From a bacterium (GTDB lineage Bacteria; Sysuimicrobiota; Sysuimicrobiia; Sysuimicrobiales; Segetimicrobiaceae), in contig DATGFS010000059.1 of NCBI GenBank assembly GCA_035308905.1, positions 1 to 51,570 of the forward strand: a DNA stretch of 51,570 bases. Reading direction: 5' to 3'. Position numbers and translations under genes: made by a program. The notes beneath the pieces are model-generated. The model was not told the DNA's origin. It saw only the letters and a program-made list of their open reading frames with translations, and did not search any database. Within the stretch, counting starts at the first letter, position 1, and every line of letters begins with the position of its first letter. This document shows, one piece after another, positions 22,325 to 30,557 of the stretch.

Positions 22325-24991
22325 TCAGTCCCGGCCGGCGGCGCGGCCCGCGAGCGCCTCCCGGACGACCGCGCCGAGATCGGCGAGCACGGACGCGAGG
22401 AGCGCCGGATCCCCCCCGCCGCCCTGCGCGAGCTCGGGACGCCCGCCGCCCCGCGTGCCGAGCCGGCGGTTCAACACCTGCATCACGCGCCGCGCCTCGG
22501 CCCCGCGCGCGACCGCCGCGGGCGTCGCCATTACGATGACCTCCATCCGGCCGTTGCCGGTCGAGGCCGCGACGAGGACGCCGGAGTCCAACCGGCCGCG
22601 CACGCGGTCACCAAGCGCGCGCAGCGCCTGCGGGTCCGCGTCGGGGACGGCGATGCCGACGACCGTGATCCCGTCCACCTCGGTTGCGTTCTCGAGAATT
22701 GCCTCGAGATCGGGGCCGGCCGCGGTCTTCGGCCCCTGCCGCTCGAGACTCTGCACCCGCTCCGCGAGCGCCCGCACGCGGGCCGGCACCTCGTCCGGCG
22801 GCACGCGCATCACCTCCGCCGCCTGCCGGAGCGCGGCATCGGTCGCGCGGGCGCGGGCGACCGCCGCGCGGCCCGTCACCGCCTCGACGCGCCGGATCCC
22901 GGCGCCGACCGAGCCTTCCGCGGTGATCAGGAACAACCCGATCTCTCCCGTCGTCCGGACGTGGGTGCCGCCGCACAACTCGCGGCTGTAGCCGTCGACG
23001 CTCACGACGCGAACTTCCTCCCCGTACTTCTCGCCGAAGAGCGCCGTGGCGCCCGAGGCGACCGCCTCCCGGTACGGCTTCGTCTCGGTAGTCACCGGCA
23101 GCGCGGCGAGAATCTGCTCGTTGACGCGCGCCTCGATCTTCGCGCGCTCGTCGGCCGTGAGCGGCCGCACGTGCGCGAAGTCGAAGCGCAGCCGGTCGGG
23201 CGCAACGAGCGATCCGGCCTGCCGCGCGTGCTCGCCGAGCACCTCGCGCAGCGCAGCGTGCAGCAGGTGCGTCGCGGTGTGGTTGCGCGTGATGTCCTGC
23301 CGGCGCGGCGCGTCGACCGCCAGGCGGACGCGATCGCCCTCGCGCAGTACGCCGGTCCGGACCCGTCCGCGGTGCACGATCAGATCGACCGCCGGCCGCT
23401 GCGTGTCTTCTACCTCGACCACACCCGCCGCGGCCGTGATCGTGCCGGTGTCCCCCACCTGCCCTCCGGACTGCGCGTAGAACGGCGTCCGGTCACAGAC
23501 GACCTCGACCGCCGCGCCCCGCGGCGCCTCCACGACACGCCGGCCGTCGACGAGCAGCGCCGCCACGCGGCCCTCCGCCTCGAGGGTGTCGTACCCCACG
23601 AACACCGTCGCGCCGGCGGCGTCCCGCAGCCCGCTGTACTGCGCGCGGTCCGGCCCGGCCTCGAAGTAGTCGCGTCCGGTGCTGCGCGACCGCTCCTTCT
23701 GCCGGGCCATCTCCTCGGCGAATCCCGGCTCGTCGATCTCGAGACCGTGCTCCCGGGCGACGTCGCGGGTCAGATCCGGGGGAAAGCCGTAGGTGTCGTA
23801 CAGACGGAACACATCGGCGCCCGGAATGACCGGCCGCCCCGACCGTTTGACCTCCGCGATCAGGTCGTCCAGCCGGCCGAGCCCCGCCCCCAGCGTCTGA
23901 TCGAACCGGCGCTCCTCCGCGCCGAGTACGTTCTGCACGAACGCCCGCTGCGCGACGAGCTCGGGATAGGCCGATCCCATCGCCGCGGTCACGGCATCCG
24001 CGAGATCACCCAGCACCGGTTTCGCGGCCCCGGCCTGGCGCGCGAAGCGCACTGCGCGCCGGATGATCATGCGGAGCACGTACGCCCGGCCCTCGTTCCC
24101 GGGGACAACCCCGTCCGCGGTGAGGAACGTCATCGCCCGGCCGTGGTCGGCGAGGACCCGGTACGGGACCGTATGCGCGGCGCGCTGTTCCGGACTGTGT
24201 CCGAGGATATTCTGAATGCGGTCGAGGATGGGCAGAAAGATGTCCGTATCGTAGTTGGTCGGCGCCCGCTGGATCACCGACGCGATCCGCTCGAGTCCCA
24301 TTCCGGTGTCGACGCCCGGCCGCGGCAGCGGCGTCCGCGTGCCGTCGGGCGCCTGATTGAACTGCATGAAGACGAGGTTCCAGCTCTCCACCCAGCGGCC
24401 GCAGTCGTTGTCGAGACGGACGCTGCAGTCCGGACGGCCGCACGTGCACGCCGCGGGGCCCAGGTCGTAGTGCAGCTCGCTTGTGGGACCGCACGGCCCG
24501 ACGTCGCCCATCATCCAGAAGTTCGTCTTCTCCCCCATCCGCAGGACGCGCTCGGACGGCACCCCGAGTTCGGCCCACGCCGCCGCCGCGTCGTCGTCGT
24601 CCGCCAGCACGGTGAGCACGAACCGCTCGGGCGGCAGCGCCAGCGGGCCGGTCACAAACTCCCAGGCGAACCGGATCGCCTCGCGCTTGAAGTAATCGCC
24701 GAAGCTGAAGTTGCCGAGCATCTCGAAAAACGTGTGGTGCCGCGGCGAGGGCCCCACGTTCTCGAGGTCGTTGTGTTTGCCGCTGACGCGCATGCATTTC
24801 TGCACGGAGGTGGCGCGGCGGTACGGTCGGGTCTCGAGGCTGAGGAACACGTCCTTGAACGGGACCATGCCGGCGTTGACAAAGAGCAGCGTCGGGTCGC
24901 CGGCCGGGACGAGCGAGGCGCTCGGCACCCGCGTGTGGCCGCGCTCCTCGAAGTAGCGGAGAAACGCTTCGCGGATCTCGGCCCCGGTCAC
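22325..24991 (-). CDS. alaS: alanyl-tRNA synthetase
   Basis: This 888-residue class II synthetase charges tRNA-Ala. In order it has the catalytic core (FLRYFEERGHTRVPSASLVP, motif 2 around KCMRVSGKHNDLENVG, and GMGLERIASV), a tRNA-binding helical region, the editing domain with HTATHLLHAAL and CGGTHVRTTGEIG (zinc ligands His, His, Cys, His), and the C-Ala domain with the Gly-rich GGGRPELAQGGGGDP. The GTG start at 24991 overlaps the aminotransferase stop by four bases, and the domain begins correctly there. No T-box leader is present upstream, unlike many Bacillota. Confidence 0.97.
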   Translation of the reverse strand: MTGAEIREAFLRYFEERGHTRVPSASLVPAGDPTLLFVNAGMVPFKDVFLSLETRPYRRATSVQKCMRVSGKHNDLENVGPSPRHHTFFEMLGNFSFGDYFKREAIRFAWEFVTGPLALPPERFVLTVLADDDDAAAAWAELGVPSERVLRMGEKTNFWMMGDVGPCGPTSELHYDLGPAACTCGRPDCSVRLDNDCGRWVESWNLVFMQFNQAPDGTRTPLPRPGVDTGMGLERIASVIQRAPTNYDTDIFLPILDRIQNILGHSPEQRAAHTVPYRVLADHGRAMTFLTADGVVPGNEGRAYVLRMIIRRAVRFARQAGAAKPVLGDLADAVTAAMGSAYPELVAQRAFVQNVLGAEERRFDQTLGAGLGRLDDLIAEVKRSGRPVIPGADVFRLYDTYGFPPDLTRDVAREHGLEIDEPGFAEEMARQKERSRSTGRDYFEAGPDRAQYSGLRDAAGATVFVGYDTLEAEGRVAALLVDGRRVVEAPRGAAVEVVCDRTPFYAQSGGQVGDTGTITAAAGVVEVEDTQRPAVDLIVHRGRVRTGVLREGDRVRLAVDAPRRQDITRNHTATHLLHAALREVLGEHARQAGSLVAPDRLRFDFAHVRPLTADERAKIEARVNEQILAALPVTTETKPYREAVASGATALFGEKYGEEVRVVSVDGYSRELCGGTHVRTTGEIGLFLITAEGSVGAGIRRVEAVTGRAAVARARATDAALRQAAEVMRVPPDEVPARVRALAERVQSLERQGPKTAAGPDLEAILENATEVDGITVVGIAVPDADPQALRALGDRVRGRLDSGVLVAASTGNGRMEVIVMATPAAVARGAEARRVMQVLNRRLGTRGGGRPELAQGGGGDPALLASVLADLGAVVREALAGRAAGRD

Positions 24992-26364
24992 AGCGTTCCG
25001 TCCGCCGGATCGGCGGTCCCGGCGCCGCCGGCGCCTTCCGCCGGCAAGCCCCCTTGGGGGGCGAGCAGGCGCTCGGCCTCGGCCACCGCCCCCTCGATCC
25101 CGTCCACAGCCCGATCGATCAGGTCCGCGGTGATGACGAGCGGCGGTTCGATCCGGATCACCTCGGGTTTGTTGAGCGTGTAGAAGGTGATCACGCCGCG
25201 GTGCCCGGCCTCCGCGGAGACCAGCAGCGCGTAGTCGCTGTGCGTGAACTCGACCCCGATCATGAGCCCGCGGCCGCGCACGGCGCGCACGATCGCGGGA
25301 TGGCGCCCCTGCACCCCGCGCAGGCGGTCCATGAACCGCGCCCCGAGCCCGTCCGCGCGGTCGGCGAGGCGCTCTTCCACCAGCACGTCGAGCGTCGCGA
25401 TCGCCGCCCGGCACGCGAGCGGATTGCCGCCGAACGTCGACGAGTGCAGATACGGATCGCGCCGGAACTCCTCCCACAGCCGCGGGCGCGCGATGAACGC
25501 CCCGATGGGGATGACCCCGCCGCCGAGCGCCTTCGCGACGGTCATGATGTCCGGCGTCACGCCCTCGTGCTCGACGTAGAAGAGCCGGCCGGTCCGGCCG
25601 AGCCCCGTCTGGATCTCGTCGGCGATCAGCAGCACCCCGCGTCGGTCGCACAGCTCCCGCACCGCCCGGAGGTAGCCGACCGGCGGGACGATCACCCCGG
25701 CCTCGCCCTGGATCGGCTCGAGGATCACGGCCGCCGTCTGCGGCCCGACGGCGCGCTCGATCGCCTCGACGTCGCCAAACGGCACGTGCGTGAATCCCGG
25801 CACGAGCGGCTCGAACGGCCGGCGGTAGTGCTCCCGGCCGGTCGCGGACAACGCCCCGAAGGTCTTCCCGTGGAACGCGTCGCGCATCGCGACGAAGCCG
25901 GGCCTCCCGGTCGCGAGGCGGGCGAGCTTCAGGGCGCCTTCGACGGCCTCCGCGCCGCTGTTGCAGAAGAACGAGTACTGCAGGTCGCCCGGCGTGAGAA
26001 GGCCGAGACGTTCCGCGAGCTCCGCCTGCGGCGCGCTCGGCATCGTCCGCACGGACATCGGAATCCGGTCCAACTGCTCGCGCACGGCGGCGAGCACGCG
26101 CGGATGACGGTGGCCGATGTTGAAGATCGCGGGGCCGCAGGCGCAGTCGATGTAGGCCCGGCCGTGTGCGTCCCAGACGAAGCAGCCCTCCGCCTCCCAC
26201 TCCACGGTCTCGGTCCCGCCAAACCGGTACAACCGGGCGAGGCCGGGATTCAGGTACCGCCGGTAGCGCTCGAGAGTTTCGCCGATCAGACGGTCGCGGG
26301 CCTCGCCGGCCGGAAGGCCGTGGGATACGGCCGCGGACGGCGCGGTTTCAGGCAGATCCGGCAT
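24988..26364 (-). CDS. class III aminotransferase (putrescine / ornithine type)
   Basis: This 458-residue PLP enzyme of fold type I has the phosphate-cup NSGAEAVEGALKLAR (about 136-150), the Asp anchor LLIADEIQTGLGRTG (about 245-260) and the Schiff-base lysine in TVAKALGGGVIPIG (about 275-290). The family covers acetylornithine, putrescine, GABA and beta-alanine transaminases. The long N-terminus and the F(C/V)WDAHGRAYID pattern recall putrescine:2-oxoglutarate aminotransferases. A polyamine operon 3 kb away makes putrescine use plausible but not proven. It lies 7 bases after the Nudix gene and is coupled to alaS. Confidence 0.85.
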   Translation of the reverse strand: MPDLPETAPSAAVSHGLPAGEARDRLIGETLERYRRYLNPGLARLYRFGGTETVEWEAEGCFVWDAHGRAYIDCACGPAIFNIGHRHPRVLAAVREQLDRIPMSVRTMPSAPQAELAERLGLLTPGDLQYSFFCNSGAEAVEGALKLARLATGRPGFVAMRDAFHGKTFGALSATGREHYRRPFEPLVPGFTHVPFGDVEAIERAVGPQTAAVILEPIQGEAGVIVPPVGYLRAVRELCDRRGVLLIADEIQTGLGRTGRLFYVEHEGVTPDIMTVAKALGGGVIPIGAFIARPRLWEEFRRDPYLHSSTFGGNPLACRAAIATLDVLVEERLADRADGLGARFMDRLRGVQGRHPAIVRAVRGRGLMIGVEFTHSDYALLVSAEAGHRGVITFYTLNKPEVIRIEPPLVITADLIDRAVDGIEGAVAEAERLLAPQGGLPAEGAGGAGTADPADGTL

Positions 26365-26371
26365 CAGACGG

Positions 26372-26854
26372 TCACGCCGGGCGGGACGGCGCCCCGGCGC
26401 CCTGGTCCAGCGCGACGCGGGCCCGCTGGACGACCTGGCGCGTTTCCTTGTACTTGATCCGGTCGAGGGCCTCGGGAATGGTCACCCACTCGCAGCGGAC
26501 GAAGCCCTCCTCTCGCTGGGGGTTCGGTTCCTCGCCGCCCAGGAATTCCATGAGATAGTAGTGGACGGTCTTGTCGTAGTACGTGTCCTCGGCCTTCCAA
26601 AAGAACATGTAGTGCTCTTCGCCGAGGTCGGCCACGATGCGAACGTTGCGCAGTCCCGTCTCCTCCGCCACCTCGCGCAGCGCGACGCCGTCCGGCGTCT
26701 CGCCGCGCTCGATCGTCCCTTTGGGCAGCATCCACTTGCCGGTCTCGTGCTGGAGGAGCAGGATGCGGACATCGCCGCCGTCCGCCGGCCGGAAAAATAC
26801 GACCCCGCCCGCGCTGCGGGCGCGCTTCGTTTTGCGGTGCGATTCTCGGGCCAT
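26372..26854 (-). CDS. Nudix hydrolase
   Basis: This 160-residue protein has a complete Nudix box GTIERGETPDGVALREVAEE (about 46-65, continued by TGL), preceded by WMLPKG. It hydrolyses a nucleoside diphosphate linked to another group. The short basic N-terminus (HRKTKRARS) and the diadenosine-polyphosphate-like layout leave Ap4A or (d)NTP-type substrates possible. A strong ribosome site (GGGAGGAG) precedes the ATG. It leads a run with the aminotransferase, alaS and ruvX. Confidence 0.92.
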   Translation of the reverse strand: MARESHRKTKRARSAGGVVFFRPADGGDVRILLLQHETGKWMLPKGTIERGETPDGVALREVAEETGLRNVRIVADLGEEHYMFFWKAEDTYYDKTVHYYLMEFLGGEEPNPQREEGFVRCEWVTIPEALDRIKYKETRQVVQRARVALDQGAGAPSRPA

Positions 26855-26945
26855 ACTCCTCCCAGGACGCCCACGTCGCGCGGCCCGCGTGAGGTGCAGG
26901 GCGGCCGGCGGCTGGTGCGCCGGCGGTCGCGCGAGACGGGCGCCC

Positions 26946-26977
26946 CCAAGAATTCGTTGAACGGCCCGAATTCTTGG
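26946..26977. terminator. perfect 11-base inverted repeat between rpsU and the Nudix gene
   Basis: CCAAGAATTCG (26946-26956) and CGAATTCTTGG (26967-26977) form a perfect 11-bp stem with a 10-base loop, extendable with GGCGCC flanks. It lies 38 bases past the rpsU stop and 92 bases before the Nudix start. No T run follows, so it may be a T-less terminator, an RNA-stabilising hairpin or a protein-binding dyad. Its AT-rich stem stands out locally. Confidence 0.6.
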
Positions 26978-27014
26978 CCCGGGTGGCGCCGCGGCGTGGG
27001 AGCGGAGCGGGCCC

Positions 27015-27185
27015 TTAGTGGCGCTTGTTGCGCCGGGCGGCGCGCCGGCGGCGCTTCTGGCTGGGCTTCTCGTAGTGCTCGTGCCGCTTCGCGTCGGTGA
27101 GGATGCCGGATCGCTTCACCTGGCGCTTGAATCGCCGGAGCGCGCTGTCAAGCGTCTCGTCCTTGCCGATTCGAACTTCGGTCAC
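27015..27185 (-). CDS. rpsU: 30S ribosomal protein S21
   Basis: This 56-residue basic protein begins (GTG) VTEVRIGKDETLDSALRRF, continues KRQVKRSGILTDAKRHEHYE and ends in the Arg/Lys-rich tail KPSQKRRRRAARRNKRH. This is the standard S21 sequence pattern and length. S21 binds the small-subunit platform near the anti-Shine-Dalgarno region. GGGGGTGG lies upstream of the start. The gene has its own promoter (27251-27280) and is followed by the strong inverted repeat at 26946-26977. Confidence 0.96.
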   Translation of the reverse strand: MTEVRIGKDETLDSALRRFKRQVKRSGILTDAKRHEHYEKPSQKRRRRAARRNKRH

Positions 27186-27250
27186 CGGTCCACCCCCAGC
27201 GCGTCTGCGAGCCAGCGGCGTACGCCACTACGAGCGTCAACGATGGCGCC

Positions 27251-27280
27251 ATTATACATGACGGTGTGCGGGAGGAGCAA
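27251..27280 (-). promoter_or_regulatory. sigma-70 promoter of rpsU
   Basis: On the minus strand, TTGCTC (27275-27280) and a perfect -10 TATAAT (27251-27256) are spaced by 18 bases. The predicted start leaves a leader of about 58 bases before rpsU. Confidence 0.75.
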
Positions 27281-27285
27281 ATCGC

Positions 27286-29001
27286 TTACTGCGCGGCCTG
27301 CCCGGAGGGAATGCGCGTCACCGTCACGCTGCGGACGACCAGGTTCTCTTTCTTGTCCGCGGCGCCGTTGACGGCGAAGTCCCAGCCCCACGTCTTGCTG
27401 AACGAGGCATCGGAAATCCGGATCGTGTACTTCGCCCAGCCGTCGCCCTCGTCCACCCACTGCCACGGCGAGAAGCGGTAGCCGGACATGGAATCGTACA
27501 TGATATTGAACCCCACGCGCTGCGGACCGCCCGCGCGGTGGGCCTCGACGGTGATGACGTAATCGTAGCGGCCGTCCACAAAGTACGCGTACGAATCGTC
27601 GATCGTGAAGTACACGTAGACCGCGTCCTTCATTTGGTCCGTGCGCACCGCGTCGACGCCGTCGACCGTGACCGGCAGCACGCCGCCGGACGGCAGCGTG
27701 CGCAGCCGCTGGTTGTACAATCCCCGCTCCACGTTCGCGGTCCCGAGCGTCGCGGAGACGCTGCCGGCGTTCGTGAAGTCCCGCGACGGGTCCCGGGGCA
27801 CGCGGACCGGCGCCGCGGCGAGGCCCTTGGCCGCCTCATCGAGCACGGACGCGGCGGGGGTGGTGACAAAGACCGGCTCGGGACCGACCTGCACCATCCC
27901 GGCCTCGGCGGATTGGACCCGCTGTCCATCCGCGCCGGTCACGACGGCGGCCCCGGTGGTGGCGAGCGGGACCGTGCGCGCCGGGCCGTCCGTCCACAGC
28001 ACGGCGGTTCGCGTTTGACTGCCCGAAAAGACGAACGCGTACACGCCCGGCCCACGATCAAGCGGTCCGACGAACGACGCATCGCCGACGGCATGCAGCA
28101 CCGTCACGATCTGGGGCGTCAGGGCCTGCCAAAACTCGCGGGTGACCCCCATCGCCAGGGCGGTCGCGGCGAGCTGCACCGGCTGCGGCCAGTCGGTCCG
28201 GGCGCTGAGCCAGATCTCGTGGCGCGCGTCGGCGATCTTGCGGTTCCGCAGCGTCCCGAGCGCCTCGAGCAGCTCGGCGGCGGTGCGTCCGCGCGGATGC
28301 ACGACCACCGCATCGAAATCGTCGCCGGCCCGGCCGAAGAGCAGCTTCATGAACGGCAGATCGAGGCCGACCGACGTCGAGGCCACCACGAGCGCATTCC
28401 GGTCCACCTGACGGATCTCCGCGCGGGCCGCGTGCAGCATGTCGAGATAGTCGCGGGTCGTGCCGCGGAACGTCGCAAACTCGATCGGGGGCTCGACCTG
28501 CCAGGCGGCCACCTTGCCTCGATACCGGCCGCCGATCGCTTTGACGAACGCGGACCAATCGGCGATCGACTTGGGCGGCTCGTGGCTCCACACCGGTGCG
28601 GCCGCGTCGGGCGTGAGCGCCGCCCACTTCGGGGTGCGTTGAATGGTCACGAGAATGCGCTCGCCCGCCGCCCGCTCCACGGCATCGTCGAGCAGGTTCC
28701 AGGCGAATTTTCCGCGCGCCGGCTCGAGGGCGTCCCAGTCCACGGTCAGATGGACCCACCCGGCGCCGACGGTGGAAACCGTCGACGGCTGCAGCCGCGC
28801 ACCGATGGGGTTGGCGGGCCACGCCAGGTCGACGCCGAACCGGTCGGCGGCCCGAACCGCCTCGGGAACGGCGGCCGGCGCCGCCGGAGCAGATGCCGGG
28901 GGCGCGGCGACGGGCGGCGTCCCCTGCGCGAGGACGGGCGTGAGCCCCCCCGCGCCGAACAACATCACAAGCGCCGCGGCCACCAGCGTACGTCCAGGCA
29001 T
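27286..29001 (-). CDS. secreted glycoside-hydrolase-like (TIM-barrel) protein
   Basis: This 571-residue protein has a signal peptide (1-25) and an Ala/Pro-rich linker (26-50). A domain at about 52-310 reads like a (beta/alpha)8 glycosidase of the GH5/GH39 type: GAGWVHLTVDWDALEPARGK (beginning), ILVTIQRTPKWA, WQVEPPIEFATFRGTTRDYL and VVHPRGR. The usual acid/base 'NEP' appears as VEP, so the catalytic pair is in doubt and activity is uncertain. The C-terminal ~170 residues look like a beta-sandwich. GAGAGGGG precedes the ATG. The gene is monocistronic, between rpsU and the divergent polyamine operon. Confidence 0.65.
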   Translation of the reverse strand: MPGRTLVAAALVMLFGAGGLTPVLAQGTPPVAAPPASAPAAPAAVPEAVRAADRFGVDLAWPANPIGARLQPSTVSTVGAGWVHLTVDWDALEPARGKFAWNLLDDAVERAAGERILVTIQRTPKWAALTPDAAAPVWSHEPPKSIADWSAFVKAIGGRYRGKVAAWQVEPPIEFATFRGTTRDYLDMLHAARAEIRQVDRNALVVASTSVGLDLPFMKLLFGRAGDDFDAVVVHPRGRTAAELLEALGTLRNRKIADARHEIWLSARTDWPQPVQLAATALAMGVTREFWQALTPQIVTVLHAVGDASFVGPLDRGPGVYAFVFSGSQTRTAVLWTDGPARTVPLATTGAAVVTGADGQRVQSAEAGMVQVGPEPVFVTTPAASVLDEAAKGLAAAPVRVPRDPSRDFTNAGSVSATLGTANVERGLYNQRLRTLPSGGVLPVTVDGVDAVRTDQMKDAVYVYFTIDDSYAYFVDGRYDYVITVEAHRAGGPQRVGFNIMYDSMSGYRFSPWQWVDEGDGWAKYTIRISDASFSKTWGWDFAVNGAADKKENLVVRSVTVTRIPSGQAAQ

Positions 29002-29022
29002 ACCCCTCTCCCCGCCCCCTTC

Positions 29023-29048
29023 GAACGTCGTACGTTCACTGTACTATA
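29023..29048 (-). promoter_or_regulatory. -10 element and perfect inverted repeat upstream of the secreted glycosidase-like gene
   Basis: On the minus strand, TATAGT (29043-29048) is followed by GAACGTCGTACGTTC (29023-29037), a perfect 6+3+6 dyad in the predicted early transcribed region. No good -35 is visible. The dyad resembles a repressor operator; its half-site spacing does not match the LexA box found at 31449. Confidence 0.4.
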
Positions 29049-29141
29049 CCCCGATCTAGAGCGCACAGGTCCCACGGGGTGTTCCCGTTCGCGCCTCTCT
29101 ACCGAAGGAGCGTACTCGTTCGGGTTGGAATATGGAAGGAC

Positions 29142-29699
29142 ATGTGGCAGCCGCCCAAAGCGCTGTCGCTCGTCGCCGGCCACGGCGAGGGCGGCAGCGA
29201 GCTGAACGCGTTTGATCGGGCCCTCCGCGATGCCGGCGTCGCCGATCTCAACTTCCTTCGGGTCACGAGCATCGTGCCGCCGGGCGCACGCATCATCGAG
29301 CTGCCGATCTACCCGGCCGGCATCCTGATGCCGGCCGTCTTCGCGCGGATCGCCAGCACGAGGCCCGGCGACGTCATCACCGCCGCGCTCGGGGTGGGAT
29401 TGTCGCGCGAGCATCACGGGGTGATCATGGAGTATGCCGGCCATGAGAGCCGCGAGCAGGCCGAAGCGAAGGCGAAGCAGATGGTCGTGGAAGGCTTCGC
29501 GATGCGCGGCCTCGCGCTGGATGAAGTGTTCGTCGTCGCCGCGGAACACCGGGTCGAGCGGGCGGGCTCCGCCGTCGCGGTCGCCCTCTTCTGGCCGGAA
29601 GCCGCCGGCCTCGAGCGGGCGCCTGGGCCTACGGCGTCGGCCAACGACGCGCCCGGGCGCGAAACGCCGCCCAAGGGTCCGGGAGGGCGCGCTCGATGA
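29142..29699 (+). CDS. pdaD: pyruvoyl-dependent arginine decarboxylase
   Basis: This 185-residue enzyme (PvlArgDC) converts arginine to agmatine. The typical sequence LVAGHGEGGSELNAFDRAL (about 10-28) is followed by ADLNFLRVTSIVPPG. The proenzyme self-cleaves before Ser43 of the TS pair to create the pyruvoyl group; many homologues have SS here. I place the start at the ATG 29142 because it gives the usual short N-terminus (MWQPPKALSLV). A GTG at 29079 would add 21 residues. The ATG of spermidine synthase overlaps its stop by four bases. This decarboxylase type is common in archaea, chlamydiae and some deep bacterial lineages. Confidence 0.92.
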   Translation: MWQPPKALSLVAGHGEGGSELNAFDRALRDAGVADLNFLRVTSIVPPGARIIELPIYPAGILMPAVFARIASTRPGDVITAALGVGLSREHHGVIMEYAGHESREQAEAKAKQMVVEGFAMRGLALDEVFVVAAEHRVERAGSAVAVALFWPEAAGLERAPGPTASANDAPGRETPPKGPGGRAR

Positions 29700-30547
29700 A
29701 GGGCGCCTGGCTCGTGGACCAGGGCAGCCCCGATATTACGTCCGCGTTTCGCGTCACGCGGCTCGTCCACACCGAGCAGACCCCGTACCAGCATCTCGAG
29801 ATCTACGACAGCGCGATCTTCGGCCGAATGCTGGTGCTCGACGGCGCGGTGCAGACGACCGAGCGCGAGGAGTTCGTCTACCACGAGATGCTCGCGCATC
29901 CCGCGCTCTGCACCCATCCGGCCCCGAAGCGGGTGCTCATCATCGGCGGGGGGGACGGCGGCGCCCTGGAAGAGGCGCTCAAGCATCCGCTCGAAGCGGC
30001 GACGCTGGTGGAGATCGACGAGGCCGTCGTGCGGACGAGCCGCGAATACCTCAGCGGCGTGGCGGGGCGCGCCTTCGAGGACTCCCGCGCGAACCTCGTG
30101 ATCGGCGACGGCATCGCCTACGCCGGCGAGACCTCGGAGCGCTTCGACGTGGTGATGGTGGACTCGACCGATCCGCAGGGCCCCGCGGTCGGCCTGTTCG
30201 CCCCGGAGTTCTATGGAACGATCCGGCGCCGGCTCACCCCCGGCGGGCTGCTGGTCGTCCAGTCCGGTTCGGCGATCTATCAGGGCGATCTGATTCGCTC
30301 GGTCCGCCGCACGCTGCGCCCGTTCTTCCCCGTGGTCCGAACCTACGTCGCGGCGGTGGTCGAGTATCCGGGCACGCTGTGGTCGTTCACGGTCGGTTCG
30401 CTGGGACCGGACCCCCTCGCGGTTACGGCGGAGACGATCGCGAAACGCACCGAGGGGTTCAGGCTGCGCTACTACACGCCGGTGGTGCACCGGGCCGCGT
30501 TCGACGCGCCGCCGTTCTTGCGGGAGGCGACAGAGTCGGACACGTGA
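29696..30547 (+). CDS. speE: spermidine synthase-family aminopropyltransferase
   Basis: This 283-residue class I methyltransferase-fold enzyme has SpeE signatures: YQHLEIYDSAIFGRMLVLDG (about 31-50), the dcSAM-binding LIIGGGDGGALEEALKH (about 82-98), the catalytic VDSTDPQGPAVGLF (about 156-169), and PFFPVV/WSFTVGS near the end. It transfers aminopropyl from decarboxylated SAM to putrescine or, in thermophiles such as Thermus, to agmatine. Neighbouring arginine decarboxylase and ureohydrolase genes fit either route. No SAM decarboxylase gene (speD) is in this window. Confidence 0.93.
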   Translation: MKGAWLVDQGSPDITSAFRVTRLVHTEQTPYQHLEIYDSAIFGRMLVLDGAVQTTEREEFVYHEMLAHPALCTHPAPKRVLIIGGGDGGALEEALKHPLEAATLVEIDEAVVRTSREYLSGVAGRAFEDSRANLVIGDGIAYAGETSERFDVVMVDSTDPQGPAVGLFAPEFYGTIRRRLTPGGLLVVQSGSAIYQGDLIRSVRRTLRPFFPVVRTYVAAVVEYPGTLWSFTVGSLGPDPLAVTAETIAKRTEGFRLRYYTPVVHRAAFDAPPFLREATESDT

Positions 30548-30557
30548 GCGCCGGCCG

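Noticed and set aside
24992-25060. T-box leader expected before alaS or leuS in Bacillota
   Set aside because: alaS overlaps the preceding gene and leuS has only about 80 bases upstream. No T-box core (AGGGUGGNACCGCG) is present in either place.
21812-25183. Very long plus-strand open frame (1123 codons) over alaS, ruvX and neighbours
   Set aside because: It is antisense to clear alaS and ruvX; its translation is Arg/Pro/Ala-rich with no domain, as expected for the mirror frame of GC-rich genes.
29023-29037. Second LexA box at GAACGTCGTACGTTC
   Set aside because: The half-sites GAAC and GTTC are seven bases apart, not four, so this is not a LexA operator.
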